The translations under genes and the position numbers were made by a program. Below, piece by piece: positions 41,824 to 48,972 of a stretch of 64,000 bases of DNA. Each line of letters starts with the position of its first letter. Positions within the stretch are counted from its first letter, which is position 1. The stretch comes from an uncultured Lachnospiraceae bacterium (lineage in GTDB: Bacteria > Bacillota > Clostridia > Lachnospirales > Lachnospiraceae). The notes beneath the pieces were generated by a model, which was not told the origin of the DNA, made no database searches, and saw only the letters and a program-made list of their open reading frames with translations. Where the stretch lies: the NCBI GenBank assembly GCA_910584585.1, contig CAJUBP010000004.1:1-64000 (forward strand), in the 5' to 3' direction.

Positions 41824-41935
41824 TAAAGAGAAGGTCTCCATTAACCTTTGGTAGCCAATCCATAAAGAGATGAACATTAAAGAGGGTCGCCATTAACCTG
41901 CGGTAATCAATCCGTAAAGAGATGAACATTAACGA
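41824..41935 (+). ncRNA. Type III antitoxin RNA (ToxI-like), 52-nt tandem repeat
   Basis: About 2.1 units of a 52-base repeat: CCATTAACCT at 41838 and 41890, AAAGAGATGAACATTAA at 41864 and 41916. Units are separated by point changes only. It sits between a possible promoter (TTGCCG 41751, TAAATA 41774, or a TATAAT at 41711) and a terminator, ahead of a ToxN-family gene: the standard layout of type III systems, where the toxin RNase cuts the repeat transcript into units that fold into pseudoknots and block it. The repeat is longer than the 36-nt unit of the founding ToxI. Confidence 0.8.
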
Positions 41936-41968
41936 GTGGGAAGTTGCCATAACTTCCCACATTTTTTT
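41936..41968 (+). terminator. Terminator between antitoxin RNA and toxin gene
   Basis: Perfect 10-bp stem GTGGGAAGTT / AACTTCCCAC, 5-base loop, then ATTTTTTT. In type III systems a leaky terminator here sets the excess of antitoxin over toxin mRNA. Confidence 0.92.
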
Positions 41969-41987
41969 AGAAAAGAGGGGTTGCGCG

Positions 41988-42566
41988 ATGTTTAAACTTG
42001 ATAGGAATATGAAGTTTATAAACATAGATTCAGATTATATTAAAAAGTTAAATCTGGCATGTCCAGAAGTGTATTATAAATTAGTAGGTTATGAAAATAA
42101 GCCATACATAGGTATTTTGATAAATGAAGAAAATCGGTCATATGTAATTCCGTTATCTTCTGCAAAAGAAAAGCATAAAAACTGGAAAAACATTAATCAG
42201 GAATGTTATCTGGTGTATGAATATGCTTTAAAGTCAAAAATGGGCAATGCAGATATTTGGGTACAAGGTGATGAGGAAAATATGGTCAAACATATCATGG
42301 CGGTAATAGATATTAAGAAAATGATTCCCGTTAAATCAGGGGTGTATAAAGAAGTAAATTTGAACAAAGAAAATGCTGATACACCAGAAACAGTAAAATA
42401 TAAGGATTTAATGAATAAAGAATATTCTTTTTGCCTGAAAATTGTAGAAGATTTAATAAAGAAAGCTAATAAGTTGTATAATAACCAGATGGCTACAGGA
42501 AAAGTCAAAAAATTTTGCTGTGATTTTAAACTGTTGGAGCAAGCTTGTGATACATATGTAATTTGA
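41988..42566 (+). CDS. Type III toxin, ToxN/AbiQ family endoribonuclease
   Basis: 192 residues from ATG 41988 (GAGGGG at 41975-41980). The ToxN pattern is clear: MKFINIDSDYIKKL, KPYIGILI, then YVIPLSSAKEKHKNW (the PLTSPK-x-H core carrying the catalytic Ser), a later MIPV strand, YKDLMNKEY and a C-terminal CDFKLLEQ. Such toxins cut cellular mRNA and their own antitoxin RNA, and give phage abortive infection. The start carries a 7-residue extension before the usual MKF. The subfamily (ToxN or CptN type) cannot be decided by eye. AT-rich, consistent with transfer. Confidence 0.88.
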   Translation: MFKLDRNMKFINIDSDYIKKLNLACPEVYYKLVGYENKPYIGILINEENRSYVIPLSSAKEKHKNWKNINQECYLVYEYALKSKMGNADIWVQGDEENMVKHIMAVIDIKKMIPVKSGVYKEVNLNKENADTPETVKYKDLMNKEYSFCLKIVEDLIKKANKLYNNQMATGKVKKFCCDFKLLEQACDTYVI

Positions 42567-42731
42567 TATGTATAGTAAAGCAAGAACATTCGGCCTAACG
42601 GTTGTATGGGGGTGTACCGAGTGCTGTGGGTAAGTGACAGGTAACTGACAAAGTGCTTGAAAATGCCGTATTTTGGGCGTTCTGAACTATCCAAGAGATA
42701 AGCAGAAAAATACAAGATTTCAAGAATATAT

Positions 42732-42761
42732 ACTCCGCAGGTTTTCCTGCGGAGTTTTTTT
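42732..42761 (+). terminator. Rho-independent terminator after the toxin gene
   Basis: ACTCCGCAGG / CCTGCGGAGT with a TTTT loop and a TTTTTT tail. The 165 bases between the toxin stop and this hairpin hold no gene that I recognise. Confidence 0.92.
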
Positions 42762-42767
42762 GCTCTA

Positions 42768-42796
42768 TTAACATTTCAGGATATTTGGGTTATAAT
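42768..42796 (+). promoter_or_regulatory. Promoter of zeta relic operon
   Basis: TTAACA at 42768-42773, 17-base spacer, TATAAT at 42791-42796; part of a 32-base stretch repeated at 44074. Confidence 0.75.
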
Positions 42797-42837
42797 ATAT
42801 TTTAAACTTATATAGATTTCTTAATGGAGGTGCTGTT

Positions 42838-43017
42838 ATGTGTGATGTGAAAAAATATGAAAAAATCTATGAAGATATAAAAACGCTTCAACCGGAAGAT
42901 ACTTTACAGCTTGTATTGGAAGCGGAGACAGAAGAGCAAAGGAGCTTTTATGAAATGGTGGGCAATTTTCTTCTGCAAAAGAAACAGCGACAGGTAATAG
43001 AAAGGAATCTCTTTTAG
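42838..43017 (+). CDS. Small antitoxin-like protein before a zeta-toxin relic
   Basis: 59 residues, GGAGG upstream of ATG 42838. Highly charged, helical (YEKIYEDIKTLQPEDTLQLVLEAETEEQR). Its stop overlaps the GTG of a zeta-toxin-type P-loop frame, the usual antitoxin-toxin coupling. Small proteins of this style precede zeta-like kinases in Clostridia; assignment rests on position and size. Whether it is still made for a purpose is open, as the toxin is truncated. Confidence 0.5.
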   Translation: MCDVKKYEKIYEDIKTLQPEDTLQLVLEAETEEQRSFYEMVGNFLLQKKQRQVIERNLF

Positions 43018-43139
43018 TGAAAAAATATATTTTAATAGCAGGTGTTAATGGGGCGGGTAAATCGACATTGTATCAATCATTACAAAGCCGGCAGAGTATG
43101 CCAAGAGTGAATACAGATGAAATATATGGAGGATTATAA
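43017..43139 (+). pseudogene. Zeta-toxin-like kinase, truncated to its P-loop
   Basis: 40 codons from GTG 43017: KKYILIAGVNGAGKSTLYQSL (Walker A of zeta/PezT-type UDP-GlcNAc kinases) and RVNTDEIYGG (the Asp strand), then a stop at 43137. Full-length members have ~190-280 residues, so most of the catalytic domain is lost. An orphan XRE gene begins 15 bases later, marking a deletion join. Confidence 0.75.
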
Positions 43140-43154
43140 AAGGAGGGCTGAATT

Positions 43155-43439
43155 ATGAGTAAAGCAGGGATATCTTTTGAAGAAATGAAAACCGATATGC
43201 TCAAGGATGAAGAATTTAAAATAGAATATGAGAAATTAAAGCCCAGATATGAAGCAATCGAACAGATTATAAGAGCAAGGAAAGAACAAAATATAACACA
43301 GGCAGAACTTGCTAAAAGAGTAGGTACACAGAAAAGTAATATTTCCAGGTTGGAAAGCGGAAACTATAATCCCAGTTTGGATTTCCTTGCCAAAATAGCG
43401 GAATCACTTGGGAAAAAAATATCTGTGAAGTTAAATTAG
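43155..43439 (+). CDS. XRE family HTH protein, HigA-like antitoxin
   Basis: 94 residues, AAGGAGGG before ATG 43155. The C-terminal 55 residues are a Cro/CI HTH (IIRARKEQNITQAELAKRVGTQKSNISRLESGNYNPSLDFLAKIAESLG); the N-terminal part (EEMKTDMLKDEEFKIEYEKLKPRYE) is the dimerising extension seen in HigA/RelB-type antitoxins paired with phage-derived Gp49-like toxins. No toxin partner of that type is adjacent, so it is an orphan. It may repress its own promoter. Confidence 0.8.
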   Translation: MSKAGISFEEMKTDMLKDEEFKIEYEKLKPRYEAIEQIIRARKEQNITQAELAKRVGTQKSNISRLESGNYNPSLDFLAKIAESLGKKISVKLN

Positions 43440-43515
43440 AGTGAGGGGACATTTAATAGGGCGGTACGGGGCACTATAAAATTTTATGCAGATTTCATAA
43501 TAGAGGCGTAACAAC

Positions 43516-43962
43516 ATGAATATTAGAAAAGCTGGAATAAATGATTTATCAAGAATAGCTGAAATATACGTATTCAATAACAGGATGTATTATTTCCCCA
43601 TATTTAAGCAGGAAGAGTTCTCTTTTGGCGAACTGCAGGTTGTTTCCCTGGCGGATCATTATTTCAAAAAGAATGAGATACTGGAACACATCTATGTATT
43701 CGAGGATGAAGTAATCAAGGGTTTTATTCAAATGAATGGAACAGAGATTTGTAAATTGTATGTGGAACCATTTTTTCAAAGTCAGGGAATTGGCAATGAA
43801 CTGATTGAATATGCAATGAAAGAACTTCAGGCAGATCATTTATGGGCTTTGGAAAAAAATACCAGGGCCATTTCATTTTATCAAAGGCATGGGTTTCACT
43901 TGACCGGTCAGAAAGAGTTTGAAGAAGGCACAACCGAATATCTTGTGAAATTGGAAAGATAA
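43516..43962 (+). CDS. GNAT family N-acetyltransferase
   Basis: 148 residues. Compact GNAT: IRKAGINDLSRIAEIY, CKLYVEPFFQSQGIGNELIEYA (~73-94; CoA loop QSQGIGNEL), NTRAISFYQRHGF (the motif B helix). AT-rich, and placed between an orphan antitoxin and a restriction-modification pair. GNAT toxins that acetylate aminoacyl-tRNA exist, but those pair with RHH antitoxins and this one has an ordinary stand-alone layout. Substrate unknown. Confidence 0.85.
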   Translation: MNIRKAGINDLSRIAEIYVFNNRMYYFPIFKQEEFSFGELQVVSLADHYFKKNEILEHIYVFEDEVIKGFIQMNGTEICKLYVEPFFQSQGIGNELIEYAMKELQADHLWALEKNTRAISFYQRHGFHLTGQKEFEEGTTEYLVKLER

Positions 43963-44076
43963 ATTTGCCGGCAGACAAATTAGAAGAGGCAGAAGGCGGA
44001 AACGGATTTTTAGAGTTTTTTCAGAAAATTTTGGGCTGTGAGAAACAATAAATGTCTCCGGAACGATTCTAACCTA

Positions 44077-44105
44077 TTAACATTTCAGGAAATTTAGGTT
44101 ATAAT
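44077..44105 (+). promoter_or_regulatory. Promoter of restriction-modification operon
   Basis: TTAACA at 44077-44082, 17-base spacer, TATAAT at 44100-44105, inside 32 bases that match 42765-42796 at 30 positions. Confidence 0.75.
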
Positions 44106-44164
44106 GACAGGCAGGACAAAACACAGTGTTCAAATTCTGATTTTTATAAATAGGAGACAAAAGG

Positions 44165-45013
44165 ATGGCGAAGAAGAATCCATTGGTTTCTCCGATCTTA
44201 AAATGGGTAGGAGGAAAAAGACAGCTTTTAGACAGCATTGAACCCCTTATCCCGAAATGTTCCACCTATTATGAACCATTTCTGGGAGGCGGCGCGGTAC
44301 TGTTTTGCAGGCAGCCGGCGAAAGCCGTAATCAACGATTCCAATCAGGAATTGATGAATGTTTATCTGACAATCAAAGAGGAACCGGAAGCTTTGATAAA
44401 AAAGCTGGAAGAGCACAGGGAGAAGAACTGTGAGGAATATTTTTATCATGTGCGGGCGCTGGATCGTGATAAACAGGGGTTTGGGAATTTAACCAATGTA
44501 GAGCGGGCGGCAAGAATTATCTATCTGAATAAGACATGCTATAACGGCCTGTTTCGGGTCAACAGTTCCGGAGAGTTTAATTCCCCCTGGGGGAGGTATA
44601 AGAATCCCAATATTACCAATGAGACGACCATTCAGGCATTATCGGAGTATTTTAACCGGGCGGATGTCACCCTTAAGTGCGGAGATTACCGGGAGGCGCT
44701 GAAAGGGATTCGGAAAGGAGCCTTTGTATATTTCGATCCTCCCTATGTGCCGATCAGCGCATCCGCTTCTTTTACCGGATATACGGCAGGAGGGTTCGGG
44801 GAGCAGGAGCAGATTGCCCTGAAAGAACAGTGTGACGCCCTGAATGCAAGGGGCATTAAATTCTTACTGTCTAATTCGGCCTGTACGTTTATTGAAGAAT
44901 TGTATCAAGACTATATTATCGAATATGTGAATGCTAAGAGAGTCATCAATGCCAATCCGGAAAAACGCGGAGAAATCAAGGAGATACTGGTACACAATTA
45001 TGAGCCTGATTGA
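44165..45013 (+). CDS. DNA adenine methylase, Dam/DpnM class
   Basis: 282 residues. Class D12 N6-adenine methyltransferase: ILKWVGGKRQLL (~15-26, motif X), YYEPFLGGGAVLF (~39-51, motif I, SAM binding), VYFDPPYVP (~194-202, motif IV catalytic DPPY) and FLLSNSA. Members methylate the A of GATC; the target recognition region cannot be read for certain, but the overall match to DpnM-type is close. It overlaps the endonuclease gene by 14 bases and would protect host DNA. Confidence 0.9.
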   Translation: MAKKNPLVSPILKWVGGKRQLLDSIEPLIPKCSTYYEPFLGGGAVLFCRQPAKAVINDSNQELMNVYLTIKEEPEALIKKLEEHREKNCEEYFYHVRALDRDKQGFGNLTNVERAARIIYLNKTCYNGLFRVNSSGEFNSPWGRYKNPNITNETTIQALSEYFNRADVTLKCGDYREALKGIRKGAFVYFDPPYVPISASASFTGYTAGGFGEQEQIALKEQCDALNARGIKFLLSNSACTFIEELYQDYIIEYVNAKRVINANPEKRGEIKEILVHNYEPD

Positions 45014-46280
45014 TGAAAAATGGGAAATTCTATTTGAAAAATACAACATTGAAAATGAGATTAAAAAGAATGGATTGTTCTACATTACCGCAGATCAGAT
45101 ACGGGAAGTAAAAGAACCCCGCCTGATGACGAAATTTGACACCCGGGAATCCCTGCCGGGTGTTTTTGGCAGAAAAATAGCGATTTTACCGGTGACAAGA
45201 GGAAAATATGTTCTGGGAGAGTTTGATTTATACCAGGATTTTCCAGAAATGGTTTCCGACATCAAACAAATGACAGGAGCCAAAATCCCAGATTATTATG
45301 AAACTATAGATATCAACGATATCCGCTCGGAGGCCAACGCCATTAACATTATGAGTATTGCGGGAATTTTGGATGATTTCCTGGGAGAAACTCAAATGGT
45401 GCAGACCGTATCCGGGCGTATGGGTTCCGGAAGCTTCGGGTTCTATGTCAGCGGCTGGGGATCAGGAAACAGCCGGCGCAAATCTTATCTTACGGTGGAA
45501 AATTCTCAGGTGGAGATAGACGGGGGATTTGAAAATGCCAATGCTTTTTCCATTATTGAAGGGAAAAATGTGGTACACAGCAATTTCCTGGTCCGTCAGC
45601 TGTATTATCCTGCCAGGCTGTGGGAGCAAAAGATAAAGAAACCGATTCGGCCGGTGTTTATGGTGTATTCCAATAATATTTTCCGATTGCTGGAATATGA
45701 ATTTACGGATATCAATGATTACAATTCTCTAAAGCTGGCCCAGGAGAAAAATTACAGCCTGGAGGATATTGAAATAACCTGGGAGGATTTGCGTGACGCC
45801 TGGAGAAAAACCCAGATCAAACCGGAGCCAGAGGTAACCTTTATTCAGGCAGACAGTTTCCCAAAAGTAATTTCCCTGACAGAGCATTTAAAGGAAGAGC
45901 CGATGACAGGAGCGAAGATTGCGGAATTGTTCGGCTTCCGGGAGAGGCAGTCGGATTATTATTTTAATGCCGGAAGGTATTTGGGGCTGATGGAAAAGCG
46001 TTCCGGAGAAGAAGGCGTGAAAGCATATCTTACGCCGTCCGGCAGGCGGCTTCTGAAAATGCGGTATAAGGAACGTCAGCTGGAATATGTGCGGCTGATT
46101 TTGGAGCATCAGATTTTTCATGAATTGTTTGAAATTCTGCTGAAAGGTCATAGGATGCCGGAGAAAAGCGAGATTGCTGCCAGAATGCGGGAGCAGAGGG
46201 TCTGCGGGGAAAGCTTGATCGCAAGGCGGGCAAGTTCAGTGCGGGGATGGCTGTCCTGGATTTGGGCGTTGATGAATTAG
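45000..46280 (+). CDS. Putative type II restriction endonuclease (PD-(D/E)XK)
   Basis: 426 residues from ATG 45000, inside the end of the methylase gene. A likely PD-(D/E)XK centre is VEIDGGFENANAFSIIEGKN (~178-197): Asp in EIDGG and E-x-K in EGK. Further conserved-looking stretches are VRQLYYPARLW and IRPVFMVYSN. The C-terminal ~120 residues look like a winged-helix target-recognition domain (FGFRERQSDYYFNAGRYLGLM, LTPSGRR). Paired with a GATC-type methylase, it should cut the same sequence. The last ~10 residues may be altered. Confidence 0.75.
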   Translation: MSLIDEKWEILFEKYNIENEIKKNGLFYITADQIREVKEPRLMTKFDTRESLPGVFGRKIAILPVTRGKYVLGEFDLYQDFPEMVSDIKQMTGAKIPDYYETIDINDIRSEANAINIMSIAGILDDFLGETQMVQTVSGRMGSGSFGFYVSGWGSGNSRRKSYLTVENSQVEIDGGFENANAFSIIEGKNVVHSNFLVRQLYYPARLWEQKIKKPIRPVFMVYSNNIFRLLEYEFTDINDYNSLKLAQEKNYSLEDIEITWEDLRDAWRKTQIKPEPEVTFIQADSFPKVISLTEHLKEEPMTGAKIAELFGFRERQSDYYFNAGRYLGLMEKRSGEEGVKAYLTPSGRRLLKMRYKERQLEYVRLILEHQIFHELFEILLKGHRMPEKSEIAARMREQRVCGESLIARRASSVRGWLSWIWALMN

Positions 46281-46302
46281 AGGATACTTTTATAATATCA
46301 GG

Positions 46303-46337
46303 AGGGACTGCAATGGAGAATGCGGTTCCTTTTTTTG
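46303..46337 (+). terminator. Rho-independent terminator after the R-M operon
   Basis: AGGGACTGCA pairs with TGCGGTTCCT and is followed by a T-run. It marks the border to the AT-rich lanthipeptide locus. Confidence 0.75.
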
Positions 46338-46500
46338 TGTTATGAAATAGGAAGTATATGGATTAGAACATAGAAGACATAGATTGTTCGTTATGGTACG
46401 AACCATGCAGCGCATAACTGTAATTTTTGGCCGGATGGGGCGCCAGGAAGAAAGTTAAAATAGAAAATAATAAAAAAATATTGCAAAATAAAAAAAATAC

Positions 46501-46529
46501 TTTACATTAATAAAAAAAAGATATACAAT
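46501..46529 (+). promoter_or_regulatory. Promoter at start of lanthipeptide locus
   Basis: TTTACA at 46501-46506, 17-base spacer, TACAAT at 46524-46529. The preceding ATAC makes ATACTTTAC, also seen at the minus-strand peptide promoter near 51565. Confidence 0.6.
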
Positions 46530-46564
46530 AAGTGCATAAAAATATCTTTAGAAGGGAGAAAGCC

Positions 46565-46741
46565 ATGAAAAAAAATAACAGAAGGCAAAATTTTGAAATT
46601 AAAATCAATTACGCGGAAAAATTGAGCCGTGAAGACATGAACAGTATTTATGGGAGTGGAAATGCGCAGGTAAGATATATTCCTGATGAATATCTGCAGG
46701 CAAAAATACTGAGAGAACATGCAGGGAGAATGAGAGGATGA
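46565..46741 (+). CDS. Double-glycine-type leader peptide with a Ser/Thr/Cys-free core
   Basis: 58 residues; GAAGGGAG upstream of ATG 46565. The leader ends LSREDMNSIYGS: Leu at -12, Ser -11, Asp/Met at -8/-7, Ile -4, Gly -2, Ser -1, which fits the C39-protease leader consensus; GS is also used by the enterococcal cytolysin peptides. The predicted 27-residue core (starting GNAQVRYIPDEYL) is charged and has no Ser, Thr or Cys, so a LanM cannot form lanthionine in it. It lies 65 bases before the C39 transporter gene. A linear export peptide or signal is the best reading; a non-peptide role is possible. Confidence 0.6.
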   Translation: MKKNNRRQNFEIKINYAEKLSREDMNSIYGSGNAQVRYIPDEYLQAKILREHAGRMRG

Positions 46742-46806
46742 AAGGTCAATTTAAATTTTCAGTATGAAAAGGATATTACAAGATACGTGAAAAGGAGGAG
46801 AGAGTA

Positions 46807-48972
46807 GTGCGAAAGGTCAAATTCATTGAACAGAGTGAACATAGTGAATGTGGAATAACATCCGTCGCAATGATATTGAATTATTTAGGAGTGCATATTT
46901 CTTTAAATACATTGCGGGATTGCTATGGGGTTCCCAAGGGCGGAAATACGCCTTTTCAATTACAGGCCATTTTAAGAGACTTTGGCGTTGAAAGTTCCGG
47001 TCTGCGGATTAAAGATATGCAGTTTTTTAAAGAAAATAATCGCCCTTGTATCATTTTTTGGGACAGTAAGCATTATGTTGTATTTTTAAAAAAGGTAAAT
47101 AATCATGTACTGGTGGCAGATCCGGCATTAGGTTATAGAAAATATACATTGGAGGAGTTCGAAGAACATTTTTCCAGTATTGCGCTTGTTATAAAGTCTG
47201 TTGATGAAGAGAAAGCAAAAAAATATAGTGATGAAAAAAAGAAAAATGGCCTGCTTGAGCTTATTAAAACGCAGAAAATTAAAATTGTGACATTAATAGG
47301 ATTTACATTATTAATTCAGTTTTTTGCCCTTGGGATACCAATTATAACTCAAAGGGCTGTAGATAATTATAAACTGCTTTCCAGTGATTTAACGCCGTTT
47401 GAGATTTTTGTTTCGATTTTGGCGGTTTTTGTGATTTACTATTTACTGCAGGTTACCAGAACCCTCATTGTAGCCAGCTTCCAGAATTACTTTCAGAAAA
47501 ATCTTATGACAAGTTTTATGAAAAAAATTATGTCTTTGCCATTGAACTTTTTTGTGAATCGCTCAACAGGCGATATGATATTTCGTTCGAATCTGTCCAC
47601 TTACATACAGCAGCTCTTAAGCAGTCAATTAGTAACTACGGTAATAGATGTGGTATTTGTAATCGCGTATTTTAGTTTGATGGTTAGCTATTCTAAAAGC
47701 CTGACAGTTGTCTGTATGGCAGGGATATTCGTGATAGTGGTATCTTCATTTATTAATACGAAAAAGTATCAGTCATTTACGGATAAAGAGTTAGCGCTTC
47801 ATTCAAAAGTGCATAGGACATTGGTAGAACTGTTTGAAGGAATGGAAACCGTGAAATCGGTAGGGGCAGAGAAACAATTTTATAATGAATGGGAAGCAAA
47901 TTTTAATGAGCAATTGAAAATACAGATGGATAAAAATCGTATTACCGGCATTATTGGAGGGGTAGCTACCACATCGCAATTTATCATGCCGTTATTGATT
48001 ATTGGAATTGGCATATATGGGATAAGCAATGGGACATTGACCATTGGAGAGCTGATAAGTTTTAACGCGATATCAGCCGCCTTTGTTACGCCGATTATTA
48101 CGATTATGAGCGCCTTTTCATCCATACTGCTGCTGCGCTCCTATTTTGGAAAATTATCAGAAATATTAGAACAAAAAGTTTTGACTGATGAGGAAAAAGA
48201 AGAGTTTAATGAACCATACGAATATATAGAACTGAAAAACGTAGATTTTCAATATAGTAAGTTTGAAAAAATGGTCTTGAAAGATATTAATCTTAAAATA
48301 GGAAAAAATGAAAAGATTGCAATCGTGGGACCAAGCGGTTCCGGGAAAAGTACATTGGTGAAATTAATTGCAGGTCTTTACTCGCCATCGAAGGGAAAAG
48401 TGCTTGTGAATGGCAAAAACATGAATGAGTTAAAACAGGAATCAATACGCAGTAAAATAAGTGTTGTGAATCAAAATCCGTCAATCTTTAATATGAGTTT
48501 AAAAGATAATATTCTCATGAACAAAGAAGGGATAAGTGATGAACAATTTTTAAAAGCAGTAGATGACGCTAAGGTGGCTGAAATTATACAGTCTTTGCCT
48601 ATGGGATATATGACTCAGATATCGGAGGGCGGATTAAATTTGTCTGGAGGACAGATGCAGCGCATTGCCATTGCCAGGGCTATTGTGAAAAAACCGGAAC
48701 TGATTATTATGGATGAGCCAACCAGCGCTTTGGATAATATTTCTGAGAATTACATTATGAATAGAGTGAAGGAGTATGAATTCCCATGTGTTGTGGTTTC
48801 TCATAGATTAAACACAATTCAGCATTTTGACAGAGTTATTGTAATGTATCAGGGAAGAATTGTGGAAGAAGGAAACCATGAAAAATTAATGAAAAAACAA
48901 GGACTTTATAGTTATATATATTCAGGCAATATTGAGATAGGGGATATAGAAGGAGGAATGGCAGTTGGATAA
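46807..48972 (+). CDS. lanT: Lanthipeptide C39-protease/ABC exporter (LanT, CylB-like)
   Basis: 721 residues from GTG 46807 (AAAGGAGGAGAG upstream). N-terminal peptidase C39 domain with catalytic Cys15 (EHSECGITS), His89 (SKHYVVF) and Asp105 (ADPALG); six-helix exporter domain (~155-430); ATPase with GPSGSGKST (~508-516), LNLSGGQMQR (~608-617) and LIIMDEPTSALD. It cuts leaders after G-G/A/S and exports the peptides. Expected substrates are the three precursors at 54911-55569 and perhaps the peptide just upstream. It overlaps the protease gene by 8 bases. Confidence 0.92.
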   Translation: MRKVKFIEQSEHSECGITSVAMILNYLGVHISLNTLRDCYGVPKGGNTPFQLQAILRDFGVESSGLRIKDMQFFKENNRPCIIFWDSKHYVVFLKKVNNHVLVADPALGYRKYTLEEFEEHFSSIALVIKSVDEEKAKKYSDEKKKNGLLELIKTQKIKIVTLIGFTLLIQFFALGIPIITQRAVDNYKLLSSDLTPFEIFVSILAVFVIYYLLQVTRTLIVASFQNYFQKNLMTSFMKKIMSLPLNFFVNRSTGDMIFRSNLSTYIQQLLSSQLVTTVIDVVFVIAYFSLMVSYSKSLTVVCMAGIFVIVVSSFINTKKYQSFTDKELALHSKVHRTLVELFEGMETVKSVGAEKQFYNEWEANFNEQLKIQMDKNRITGIIGGVATTSQFIMPLLIIGIGIYGISNGTLTIGELISFNAISAAFVTPIITIMSAFSSILLLRSYFGKLSEILEQKVLTDEEKEEFNEPYEYIELKNVDFQYSKFEKMVLKDINLKIGKNEKIAIVGPSGSGKSTLVKLIAGLYSPSKGKVLVNGKNMNELKQESIRSKISVVNQNPSIFNMSLKDNILMNKEGISDEQFLKAVDDAKVAEIIQSLPMGYMTQISEGGLNLSGGQMQRIAIARAIVKKPELIIMDEPTSALDNISENYIMNRVKEYEFPCVVVSHRLNTIQHFDRVIVMYQGRIVEEGNHEKLMKKQGLYSYIYSGNIEIGDIEGGMAVG

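Noticed and set aside
41824..41935. Possible CRISPR array
   Set aside because: Only about two units of period 52 with no constant repeat/variable spacer pattern and no cas gene; the ToxN gene and terminator explain it.
41630..42025. 131-codon minus-strand frame over the antitoxin repeats
   Set aside because: The repetition in its translation comes from the antitoxin RNA repeats; it has no start site of its own.
42567..42731. Possible tRNA or small RNA after the toxin gene
   Set aside because: No cloverleaf can be drawn and no conserved element was recognised.
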